Shown here in pieces: positions 1 through 5,712 of a DNA stretch of 9,531 bases; the first letter of the stretch is position 1, and each line of letters begins with the position of its first letter. A model generated the notes under the pieces. The model was not told the DNA's origin. It did no database searches and saw only the letters and a program-made list of their open reading frames with translations. Source of the stretch: a bacterium (GTDB taxonomy: Bacteria > Atribacterota > Phoenicimicrobiia > Phoenicimicrobiales > Phoenicimicrobiaceae); contig JAHJOY010000136.1 of NCBI GenBank assembly GCA_018819665.1, positions 1 to 9,531 of the forward strand, given 5' to 3'. Position numbers and translations under genes: made by a program.

Positions 1-28
1 AAACTTTTGGTCTTAATATTTCAAACAA
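1..28 (-). CDS. Start of an unidentified gene, cut by the left window edge
   Basis: Nine codons are visible, read as MFEILRPKV from a TTG at 28-26. A strong Shine-Dalgarno GGAG lies at 38-35, six bases before the TTG. An in-frame TGA at 49-47 closes the frame upstream, so this is the first possible start. Nine residues do not identify a family. The hydrophobic start followed by LRP is reminiscent of YqeG-type HAD phosphatases, which begin similarly, but that is a guess. The gene lies just downstream of the DUF559 gene, with the C-rich repeat filling the gap. Confidence 0.4.
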
Positions 29-40
29 TTCTTTCTCCTG

Positions 41-113
41 TTTTTTTCACCCCCACCTTAATCTTCCCCTTACTTCCCTCTCCCCTCGGAGGGAGAGGGT
101 TATGGTGAGGGGG
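41..113. repeat. C-rich palindromic repeat, left copy (complete)
   Basis: On the plus strand this reads seven T, then CACCCCCACCTTAATC, a C-rich spacer, a hairpin and a closing arm. The inner hairpin pairs 76-84 (CCCTCTCCC) with 91-99 (GGGAGAGGG), nine perfect pairs around a six-base loop. The outer arm CCCCCACCTTAA at 50-61 pairs imperfectly with TTATGGTGAGGGGG at 100-113. Bases 41-63 are identical to 460-482 on the other side of the DUF559 gene, in the same orientation. The right arm encodes the last codons and the stop (100-102) of the DUF559 gene. C-rich palindromes of this general look (CCCTCACC...GGTGAGGG) are widespread intergenic repeats in bacteria. Confidence 0.8.
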
Positions 114-447
114 ATAGAAGTTTTTCCCTTATAACTTCCAGAACCCCTTCAACATTCGTTAAAACTTCATTATCCCAAAATCTCAAAACTTCATATCCCT
201 GTTCTTTTAACCATTTATCTCTTAATTTATCTTTTTTATTTTCTAAATGTTGTCCACCATCAACTTCTATTATTATTTTTCTTTCAAGATTTATAAAATC
301 GACTATATATTTTCTAATGGGGTGTTGACGACGAAATTTAAATCCTTCAAGTTGCCTTCCTCTTAAATATTTCCATAAATATTTTTCTGTATCGGTGGAG
401 TTATTTCTTAATTTTTTAGCAATAGCAATTTTATTTCTTTTCTTCAA
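100..447 (-). CDS. DUF559 (Vsr-like, PD-(D/E)XK-related) endonuclease-domain protein
   Basis: This 115-residue protein matches the whole DUF559 domain, a small family related to Vsr and restriction-type nucleases. An N-terminal helical part (AKKLRNNSTDTEKYLWKYLR, 10-29) leads to RQHPIRKYIVDF (40-51) and then KIIIEVDGGQH (57-67), followed by YEVLRFWDNEVL (85-96). Asp50, Glu61, Asp63 and His67 are the likely metal-site residues, so the nuclease appears intact. The start is TTG at 447: there is no ATG in the frame and an in-frame TGA lies at 468-466. The upstream GAGA is only a weak ribosome binding site. The gene lies between two copies of a C-rich repeat, and its final residues (SPSP) and stop are read from the left copy. 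The biological role of DUF559 proteins is not established. The identification is secure; a link to repeat mobility is inference. Confidence 0.85.
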   Translation of the reverse strand: MKKRNKIAIAKKLRNNSTDTEKYLWKYLRGRQLEGFKFRRQHPIRKYIVDFINLERKIIIEVDGGQHLENKKDKLRDKWLKEQGYEVLRFWDNEVLTNVEGVLEVIREKLLSPSP

Positions 448-459
448 GTTCGTCTCTAC

Positions 460-503
460 TTTTTTTCACCCCCACCTTAATCCTCCCCCCTCAAGGGGGA
501 GGA
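460..503. repeat. C-rich palindromic repeat, right copy (lacks a clear closing arm)
   Basis: Bases 460-482 repeat 41-63 exactly. They are followed by a different hairpin: TCCTCCCCC (481-489) pairs with GGGGGAGGA (495-503), nine pairs around loop CTCAA. The closing arm seen in the left copy (TTATGGTGAGGGGG) is missing or degraded; only GAGTTATGG at 535-543 recalls it. The repeat ends immediately upstream of the DUF559 start region. The rest of the 448-569 gap is plain AT-rich sequence with no other feature seen. Confidence 0.75.
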
Positions 504-569
504 GATATAGGAATACCTCTCCTCTAATAGAAAGGAGTTATGGATATTATTGTTTTTATCTTATTAATT

Positions 570-1181
570 TTAAGTTCTTGATTTTATTTTGCTTACTATT
601 ATATCAATTGCGACATCATTTAGTCCACCTTGGGGGATAACTATATCAGCATATCTTTTAGAGGGTTCCACAAACTGCAAAAACATAGGCTTTACAACAT
701 TCAAGTATTGTTCGATTACTGATTCCATTGACCGCCCTCTCTCCTTTGTATCTCTCACTAATCTTCGAATAAATCTTTCATCTTCGTCGGCATCTACATA
801 AATTTTTATATCCAATAAGTTCCTTATTTTTTCTTCTTCTAATACTAAAATTCCTTCTAATATTATAATATCACGGGGAAGTACTTTTTCTGTCTCTTTT
901 TTTCGAGTGTAATCAGTAAATGAATATATAGGTTTTTCAATTTCTTCTCCCTTTATTAATTTTTTTAGATGTTTTATCAACAGATCACTATCAAAAGCCG
1001 AAGGATGATCAAAGTTTATTTTCTTTCTTTCTTCTAAAGGAAGATGGCTTAAATCGATGTAATATGCATCTTGTTGAAGTACTACCACATTTACTCCTTT
1101 TAAGCTTTCATAAATCCGACAGGCAACTGTTGTTTTGCCTGAACCGGTTCCTCCGGCAATGCCTATTATTAATGGTTTCAT
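570..1181 (-). CDS. udk: Uridine kinase (uridine/cytidine monophosphokinase)
   Basis: This cytoplasmic enzyme phosphorylates uridine and cytidine to UMP and CMP in pyrimidine salvage. The 203 residues are the normal length for bacterial Udk. The Walker A loop GGTGSGKTT is at 10-18, the substrate-side motif QDAYY at 37-41, NFDHP at 56-60, YSFTDYTR at 86-93, the Walker B-like strand ILEGIL at 107-112, and the arginine-rich lid RRLVRDTKERGR at 139-150. YADIVIPQGG (177-186) is the usual C-terminal signature. ATG at 1181 is well supported by AAGGAG at 1194-1189, with seven bases between. The gene follows mltG after 57 bases that are almost filled by a terminator-like hairpin, so its expression depends on read-through or on a promoter I could not locate. 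udk lying downstream of the alaS-ruvX-mltG cluster is a Firmicutes-type order. Confidence 0.95.
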   Translation of the reverse strand: MKPLIIGIAGGTGSGKTTVACRIYESLKGVNVVVLQQDAYYIDLSHLPLEERKKINFDHPSAFDSDLLIKHLKKLIKGEEIEKPIYSFTDYTRKKETEKVLPRDIIILEGILVLEEEKIRNLLDIKIYVDADEDERFIRRLVRDTKERGRSMESVIEQYLNVVKPMFLQFVEPSKRYADIVIPQGGLNDVAIDIIVSKIKSRT

Positions 1182-1194
1182 CCTCTCACTCCTT

Positions 1195-1239
1195 AAAAAA
1201 GTTTCCCAAAAGTGCCTGGCACCTTTGGGAAACTTTTTT
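1195..1239 (-). terminator. Long hairpin with U-tract between mltG and udk
   Basis: Bases 1195-1210 pair perfectly with 1224-1239 (sixteen pairs, including GTTTCCCAAA with TTTGGGAAAC). After one A/C mismatch, GTGC at 1212-1215 pairs with GCAC at 1219-1222. In the minus direction the stem ends in six T, and on the plus strand it also ends in a T run, so it could terminate both ways. It begins at the mltG stop codon (1241-1239) and ends one base before the udk Shine-Dalgarno, so it could also act as an attenuator or an RNA-stability hairpin. The GTGCCTGGCAC core resembles palindromes dispersed in many bacterial genomes. Confidence 0.85.
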
Positions 1240-2192
1240 TATTTTTTATTCCTTAAGTGCTCCTGATAGGTTTTAGAAAATATATGTCTGCCATTTTCCC
1301 CCAACACAAAATATAAATAATCCTCTTCTGCTGGTTCAAGGGCTGATATAATTGAATCAAGACCGGGATTGCAGATTGGACCAAGAGGAAGACCTTTGTA
1401 AAGATAAGTGTTGTAGGGAGAATCTATTTTTAAATCGTTTTCATCTAATCTTTCTTTCGGTTTTTCTAAAATATACTGAATGGTGGCGCAGGATTGTAAT
1501 TTCATACCTTTTTCTAAACGATTATGAAAAACAGTCGATACTTTATTTTTTTCATCGCTAAATTTAGCTTCCTTCTCAATAATTGAAGCCAAAATAATGA
1601 TTTCATACAGAGAAAATCCTATTTCTTCAGCTCTATCTGTAAATTTATTTTCTATGTCTATTTGATTAAAATTTGATAACATTGTTTTGACCATTTTTTC
1701 TGCTCCATATTTTTTAGGCACTTCGTAAGTGTCAGGGAATAGATAACCTTCCGAGGATTTTTCGCTCTCTTTTACTAATTTTAAAAAAGCTTCTTTCTCT
1801 GCGATCTCTTTTTTATCCAGTAGTTCTGCAATTTGAGTACAGGTATAACCTTCCGGAATAGTTATTTTGTAGGTTATTACTTTCCCCTTTGCTAATTTAT
1901 CCAGTATTTGGAGCATATTCATTGAGGGGCTAAAGTTATATTCACCAAACTTTAATTGGTCTTCCAACTTCAATAATTTGATTAAAATTCTGATTGTATA
2001 ATTATTTTTTCTAATTATTTCATTTTTTTCTAATACATCCACAATCTCTTTAGCATTAGTACCGGAGGGGATATTAACTACTTTTTGGGTCGTAGAATTT
2101 TCCTCTAAGGGGAAATATATAGAGGTAATAAATAGGATAGTAATCAAAAAAAACAAAGAAAATATAAAAAACAATTTATTAATAAAGTTCAT
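1239..2192 (-). CDS. mltG: Endolytic murein transglycosylase MltG (YceG family)
   Basis: MltG is an inner-membrane lytic transglycosylase that cleaves nascent glycan strands and is thought to set their length. The 317 residues show a short N-terminus and one transmembrane segment at about 5-27 (FFIFSLFFLITILFI). An extracytoplasmic LysM-like part follows (about 38-115, ending TIPEGYT). The YceG catalytic domain then carries SEGYLFPDTYEV (147-158), the catalytic glutamate region LASIIEKEA (201-209), VFHNRL (221-226) and the DSPYNTYLYKGLPLGPICNPG signature (257-277). All hallmark motifs are present and the length is normal for the family. ATG at 2192 overlaps the ruvX TGA as ATGA, so translation is probably coupled; only a weak GAGA precedes it. 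It ends at the hairpin before udk. Confidence 0.95.
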   Translation of the reverse strand: MNFINKLFFIFSLFFLITILFITSIYFPLEENSTTQKVVNIPSGTNAKEIVDVLEKNEIIRKNNYTIRILIKLLKLEDQLKFGEYNFSPSMNMLQILDKLAKGKVITYKITIPEGYTCTQIAELLDKKEIAEKEAFLKLVKESEKSSEGYLFPDTYEVPKKYGAEKMVKTMLSNFNQIDIENKFTDRAEEIGFSLYEIIILASIIEKEAKFSDEKNKVSTVFHNRLEKGMKLQSCATIQYILEKPKERLDENDLKIDSPYNTYLYKGLPLGPICNPGLDSIISALEPAEEDYLYFVLGENGRHIFSKTYQEHLRNKK

Positions 2193-2620
2193 TTTTTTAT
2201 CTCTTTATTCATCATCCTTCTGTCCAAAAAAGATTGGAGAATTATTATTGCTGACATTTTATCAATAACTTTTTTTCTTTTTTTTCTGCTTCTGTCAGTC
2301 TCAATTAAGAATTTTTCAGCTTTCCTTGTAGTTAATCTTTCATCTTCCAACTCTACGGGCAGTTGGAAAGATAATTTAATCTTTTCCGCAAAGGATATAG
2401 CATTTTTGGCCTGCTTACCCAAAGACCCGTTCATATTTTTGGGTAAACCTAAAATTATTTTTTTTACCCCGTATTTGTCGATAATCTTTTTTATATTTTT
2501 TAAATCTTCTATTTCGTTAAATGAATTAATTGTAGGTAACCCCTGAGCGGTAATTCCCAATTCGTCACTTATAGAAATTCCGATTCTTTTTTCGCCTAAA
2601 TCTATTCCTAAAATTCTCAA
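2189..2620 (-). CDS. ruvX: RuvX/YqgF family putative Holliday junction resolvase / pre-16S rRNA nuclease
   Basis: This is a 143-residue RNase H-fold protein of the YqgF (RuvX) family, implicated in 16S rRNA 5' maturation and proposed as a Holliday junction resolvase. The first strand GIDLGEKRIG (5-14) carries the catalytic Asp7. GLPKNMNGS is at 58-66, DERLTT at 93-98 with Glu94 as a second acidic ligand, and VIDKMSAIIILQSFLD at 118-133 with Asp120 as the third. The start is TTG at 2620: the family normally begins a few residues before GIDLG, and no ATG is available. Its ribosome binding site GGAG (2635-2632, eleven bases away) lies inside an octamer repeat unit. It overlaps mltG by four bases. 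The RKKRKKVIDKM stretch looks like Firmicutes YrrK proteins. Confidence 0.95.
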   Translation of the reverse strand: MRILGIDLGEKRIGISISDELGITAQGLPTINSFNEIEDLKNIKKIIDKYGVKKIILGLPKNMNGSLGKQAKNAISFAEKIKLSFQLPVELEDERLTTRKAEKFLIETDRSRKKRKKVIDKMSAIIILQSFLDRRMMNKEIKK

Positions 2621-2627
2621 ATAAACA

Positions 2628-2675
2628 AATTCTCCAATTCTCCAATTTGCCGATTAGCCAATTGATTAAATTACC
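2628..2675. repeat. Octamer tandem array (consensus AATTNNCC), six units
   Basis: On the plus strand the units are AATTCTCC, AATTCTCC, AATTTGCC, GATTAGCC, AATTGATT and AAATTACC, in exact 8-base register. The first two are identical and the others drift, as expected of an ageing tandem array. On the minus strand the unit reads GGAGAATT. The GGAG of the unit nearest ruvX is the only Shine-Dalgarno candidate for that gene. Confidence 0.8.
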
Positions 2676-2700
2676 AATAAACTGAATTTGTATTTGTGTT

Positions 2701-2776
2701 GTAGGGGCACAATGAATTGTGCCCTCTCTGTCTTTATATTTCCGTTTACTGTGGGCACGATGCATCGTGCCCCTAC
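2701..2776. repeat. Outward-facing pair of GTAGGGG palindromes
   Basis: The left palindrome at 2705-2724 pairs GGGCACAAT with ATTGTGCCC (nine pairs around GA) and is preceded by GTAG. The right one at 2753-2772, GGGCACGATGCATCGTGCCC, is a perfect 20-base palindrome followed by CTAC. Both ends are therefore GTAGGGGCAC in inverted orientation, enclosing 28 unpaired bases. Neither palindrome is followed by a U-run on the minus strand, so they are not standard terminators. They belong to the same family as 5546-5569 and 5645-5667. Confidence 0.85.
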
Positions 2777-2803
2777 ATATTTTGTACACTACCATTTTCT
2801 TCA

Positions 2804-2845
2804 CGACATACGATATACGATATACGATATACGATATACGATATA
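2804..2845. repeat. Heptamer tandem array CGATATA, five perfect units plus one variant
   Basis: Bases 2811-2845 are five exact copies of CGATATA. They are preceded by a variant CGACATA (2804-2810) and by ATTTTCTTCAC (2794-2804). The array abuts the alaS stop codon (2848-2846). The perfection of the copies suggests recent slippage or expansion. Short 7-bp tandem repeats are known from filamentous cyanobacteria (STRR sequences); this is the same type of structure with a different unit. Confidence 0.9.
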
Positions 2846-5503
2846 CTAAATAATTTCGTATACTTTCTCTAATGCCTGGTTTAGTTTATCTGCTTTTGAC
2901 CCTCCGGCCTGAGCCATTGTTTTTTTGCCCCCACCTTTCCCGCCAACAATAGGGGCAATAGCCTTTATGATATTTCCTGCACTGTAACCTTTTTGTGCTA
3001 AATCATCGGTAACCATTGCCAATAATGCAACTTTACCATTATCTAATTCTGTCCCCAATACTACAATGCCAGATTTAATTTTATCTTTAATTAAGTCTCC
3101 CCAATTCCTTAAGTCATTATTATCTTCTGCTTCAACTTTTAATGATATAATATTTACTCCTTTAATCTCCTTCTTTTTGGATAGCAATTTATCAACTTCA
3201 TAATGAGCCAATTTATTACGAATAATTTTAATTTTCTTTTTCATATTATTAGCATCATCTATAATCTGATTAATCTTTAGTGGTATTTCAGAGGGTATGG
3301 TTTGTAATTTGTCCGAAACTTCTTTGATAATATTTTCTTTTTCTTTAATATATTTTAAAGCCCTATCACCGGTTACTGCCTCAATCCTTCTTAAGCCGCT
3401 TCCTATTCCCTCTTCATTCAATATTTTGAACAGACCGATGTTAGAAGTAGAATTTAGATGAGTCCCTCCGCATAATTCTAAGCTGAATTCTCCGATTTTT
3501 ACTACTCTTACCTGTTCATCATATTTTTCGCCAAAGAGAGCTATTGCTCCCATTTCTTTTGCTTTATCAAAAGTGCTAATCTTCGTTTCTACTTCTAATT
3601 CATCCAATATTTTTTCATTTACTAAATTTTCTATTTTTTCTAATTCATCATTAGTCAAAGGAGCAAAGTGGTTAAAATCAAAACGAAGATGATGGTTATT
3701 TACTGCTGAGCCGGATTGTTTAACATGTTCCCCCAATACATCTCGAAGTACTCTGTGTAGGAGATGAGTGGCAGTATGATTTCGAGCAATGGCTTTTCTT
3801 CTTAATAAATCTACTCTGGCTAATACTTCCTCGCCAACTTTTATTTCCCCTTTGCTTATTTCGGCAAAATGAGCAATTAGACCTTCGATAGGAGCCTGGG
3901 TATTTAATATTTCTACTAATAGATTGTTTTTAGATGTGGAGGCTATAACTCCCTTATCCCCAATCTGTCCGCCTTTTTCAGCGTAAAATGGTGTCTTTTC
4001 TAAATATATTTTGCATTTATCTCCCGCTGTTACCTTATCTACCAATTTATCGTCTTTGGTAATAGCAATTACTTTACTTTTAGCTTCAACAAAATCATAT
4101 CCTATAAATTCTGTCTCTCCCCGTTCTTCTAAAATATCCTGGTATAATTTCTGATTAATTTTATCATCTTTAGCGCTCGCTTTGTTTTTTACCCACGATT
4201 CTCTGGATCTTTCCCTTTGAATTTTCATTTCATTTTTAAAATCATCTTCTTCAATCCCAAAGCCATCTTCTTCCAGAATATCTCTGGTTAATTCTAAAGG
4301 AAATCCAAATGTATCGTAAAGTTTAAATGCATCTTTTCCACTAAGTTTGTTTTTATTTTCTTGTTTTAATTCTTCTTTCATAGAATCTAAAATCTGTATT
4401 CCAATATTTAAAGTCTCTTGAAATTTTTTCTCTTCCGTAAGAATTGTTTGAAAGATACGATTTTCCTCTTTATAGGTTTCCGGATAAACTTCTTTCATTA
4501 AATTAATTACTACCGGAGCAACTTCGTATAAGAATGGTTGGTTATAGTTAATAACCTTCCCATAGCGAAAAGCTCTTCTCAATAGCATTCGAAGAACATA
4601 ACCCCTGCCTTCATTGGAAGGGACTATCCCATCAGAAATCATAAAGACTAAAGACCTTATATGGTCAGCAATTACTTTTAAAGCTAAATCTTTTTTCTTA
4701 TCTTCTTTATATTTTATGCCAGCATTCTGAGCAATAAACTTTATAATTGGTAAGAATAAATCTGTTTCAAAATCTGTATCAGCTTTTTGTAAAACAGAGG
4801 CGATTCTTTCGAAACCTAAACCGGTATCGATATTCTTCTTAGGTAAAGGGGTTAATGTACCATCTTCCTCACGATTGTATTGCATAAATACCAAATTCCA
4901 CAATTCCAGATATCTTTCACCATCTACTCCTACTCCTCCACCCTCTTTTGATGCTCGCTCTTCACCCAAATCTATATATATTTCAGAACAAGGTCCGCAA
5001 GGTCCAGTCGGACCAATTTTCCAAAAATTGTCTTCTTCTCCCAATCTAACAATTCTTTTTTCGGGAAGACCTATAAGATTGTGCCAGATATCAAAGGACT
5101 CGTCATCATCTTTGTATACGGAAACCCATAATTTTTCTTCAGAAAATCCTATAACCTTTGTGAAAAATTCCCAGGCCCATTTAATTGCATCTTCTTTGAA
5201 ATAATCGCCAAAAGAAAAGTTTCCTAACATTTCGAAAAAAGTATGGTGTCGGGCGGTCTTTCCTACATTTTCAATATCGATTATTCGGACACATTTTTGA
5301 CAGGTAGTAGCCCTTGTTAACGATGATTTGACTTGGCCTAAAAATATTGGCATGAAGGGAACCATGCCGGCAATAGTTAGTAAAATGCTGGGATCTGAAG
5401 GTACCAGTGAGGCGCTGGGGATTATCTTATGTCCTTTACTTTCGAAGAATTTTAAATATTTTTCTCTAATTTCATTGCTAGTCATGTAGTTCACGTGTAC
5501 CAT
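2846..5503 (-). CDS. alaS: Alanyl-tRNA synthetase
   Basis: This cytoplasmic class II synthetase charges tRNA-Ala with alanine. The 885 residues are full length. The catalytic core has ATTCQKCVR (65-73), ARHHTFFEMLGNFSFGDYF (84-102), the GPTGPCGPCSEI loop (164-175), ELWNLVFMQ (200-208) and the class II motif region DTGLGFER (226-233). A tRNA-binding middle domain follows (about 270-450). The editing domain has HTATH at 576-580 and CGGTH at 678-682, the four metal ligands that hydrolyse Ser/Gly-tRNA-Ala. The C-terminal DHHA1 domain ends with GGKGGGKKTMAQAGG (854-868). The start is ambiguous. AAGGAG (5511-5506) is only two bases from ATG 5503, eleven from an in-frame GTG at 5494, and twenty from ATG 5485, whose product MTSNEIREKY matches the usual family N-terminus. 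The outer limit is given here. No T-box leader was found upstream. The stop is TAG, directly against a heptamer array. Confidence 0.97.
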   Translation of the reverse strand: MVHVNYMTSNEIREKYLKFFESKGHKIIPSASLVPSDPSILLTIAGMVPFMPIFLGQVKSSLTRATTCQKCVRIIDIENVGKTARHHTFFEMLGNFSFGDYFKEDAIKWAWEFFTKVIGFSEEKLWVSVYKDDDESFDIWHNLIGLPEKRIVRLGEEDNFWKIGPTGPCGPCSEIYIDLGEERASKEGGGVGVDGERYLELWNLVFMQYNREEDGTLTPLPKKNIDTGLGFERIASVLQKADTDFETDLFLPIIKFIAQNAGIKYKEDKKKDLALKVIADHIRSLVFMISDGIVPSNEGRGYVLRMLLRRAFRYGKVINYNQPFLYEVAPVVINLMKEVYPETYKEENRIFQTILTEEKKFQETLNIGIQILDSMKEELKQENKNKLSGKDAFKLYDTFGFPLELTRDILEEDGFGIEEDDFKNEMKIQRERSRESWVKNKASAKDDKINQKLYQDILEERGETEFIGYDFVEAKSKVIAITKDDKLVDKVTAGDKCKIYLEKTPFYAEKGGQIGDKGVIASTSKNNLLVEILNTQAPIEGLIAHFAEISKGEIKVGEEVLARVDLLRRKAIARNHTATHLLHRVLRDVLGEHVKQSGSAVNNHHLRFDFNHFAPLTNDELEKIENLVNEKILDELEVETKISTFDKAKEMGAIALFGEKYDEQVRVVKIGEFSLELCGGTHLNSTSNIGLFKILNEEGIGSGLRRIEAVTGDRALKYIKEKENIIKEVSDKLQTIPSEIPLKINQIIDDANNMKKKIKIIRNKLAHYEVDKLLSKKKEIKGVNIISLKVEAEDNNDLRNWGDLIKDKIKSGIVVLGTELDNGKVALLAMVTDDLAQKGYSAGNIIKAIAPIVGGKGGGKKTMAQAGGSKADKLNQALEKVYEII

Positions 5504-5505
5504 TA

Positions 5506-5511
5506 CTCCTT
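5506..5511 (-). promoter_or_regulatory. Ribosome binding site of alaS (bears on the start choice)
   Basis: AAGGAG on the minus strand is the strongest Shine-Dalgarno near alaS. Its distance (2 bases to ATG 5503, 11 to GTG 5494, 20 to ATG 5485) argues against ATG 5503 being the main start and makes GTG 5494 the best spaced. Confidence 0.6.
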
Positions 5512-5545
5512 CCGATACTCTGTATTGTTTTGAAATTTTCTAAGC

Positions 5546-5569
5546 GGGTTCGATGAATCGAACCCCTAC
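5546..5569. repeat. GTAGGGG-family palindrome (TTCG arms)
   Basis: GGGTTCGAT (5546-5554) pairs with ATCGAACCC (5557-5565), nine pairs around GA, followed by CTAC. It shares the frame GGG....ATGAAT....CCCCTAC with 2705-2724 but has different, still complementary, arms. It lies about 35 bases upstream of the alaS Shine-Dalgarno. Confidence 0.8.
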
Positions 5570-5577
5570 ATATTACA

Positions 5578-5625
5578 TAGACAGCCGGGCCTGTCCTCGT
5601 GAAAACGGGGAACGCTTGTCCTACG
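5578..5625. repeat. Structured repeat with GAAA-capped hairpin
   Basis: On the plus strand TCCTCGT (5594-5600) pairs with ACGGGGA (5605-5611) around a GAAA tetraloop at 5601-5604, with one G-T wobble. Outside it, TAGACAGC (5578-5585) pairs with bulges to GCTTGTCCTA (5614-5623), so the whole can fold as a branched structure. It is much richer in G and C than its surroundings, which points to an inserted repeat. The GAAA loop exists only in the plus-strand RNA; the minus-strand copy has TTTC. Confidence 0.65.
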
Positions 5626-5644
5626 GTTTTAGAATAATCTTTGA

Positions 5645-5667
5645 GGGCGTATGCAATACGCCCCTAC
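5645..5667. repeat. GTAGGGG-family palindrome (CGTA arms)
   Basis: GGGCGTAT (5645-5652) pairs with ATACGCCC (5656-5663) around GCA, followed by CTAC. It is the fourth member of the family in this window and has the same orientation as 5546-5569. Confidence 0.8.
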
Positions 5668-5689
5668 TTTTCTTTCTTTTATTTTCTTC

Positions 5690-5706
5690 ACTCGATACTC
5701 GATACT
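5690..5706. repeat. Short heptamer array ACTCGAT (about 2.4 units)
   Basis: Two exact ACTCGAT units plus ACT lie six bases downstream of the pilB/gspE stop (5715-5713). They are preceded by ATTTTCTTCAC (5681-5691), the same eleven bases that precede the CGATATA array after alaS. A lone GATACTC at 5514-5520 near the alaS start may be a detached unit. Confidence 0.65.
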
Positions 5707-5712
5707 GTTTTT

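Noticed and set aside
395..640. Plus-strand open frame of 81 codons containing a PHLNPPPSRGR-like stretch
   Set aside because: It is a translation of the C-rich palindromic repeat plus the antisense of DUF559 and the udk end. Such peptides are a common false prediction from these repeats.
2701..2776. Palindromes as Rho-independent terminators for alaS
   Set aside because: The stems are good, but no U-run follows them on the minus strand.
2565..2804. Minus-strand open frame of 79 codons between alaS and ruvX
   Set aside because: It runs through the palindromes and octamer array into the ruvX start in another frame, and its peptide is low-complexity repeat translation.
4875..5204. Plus-strand open frame of 109 codons
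   Set aside because: It is antisense to the conserved catalytic core of alaS; it is a shadow.
5504..5712. Possible T-box leader upstream of alaS
   Set aside because: No T-box sequence (AGGGTGGNACCGCG-like) or specifier stem is present; the gap is explained by repeats.
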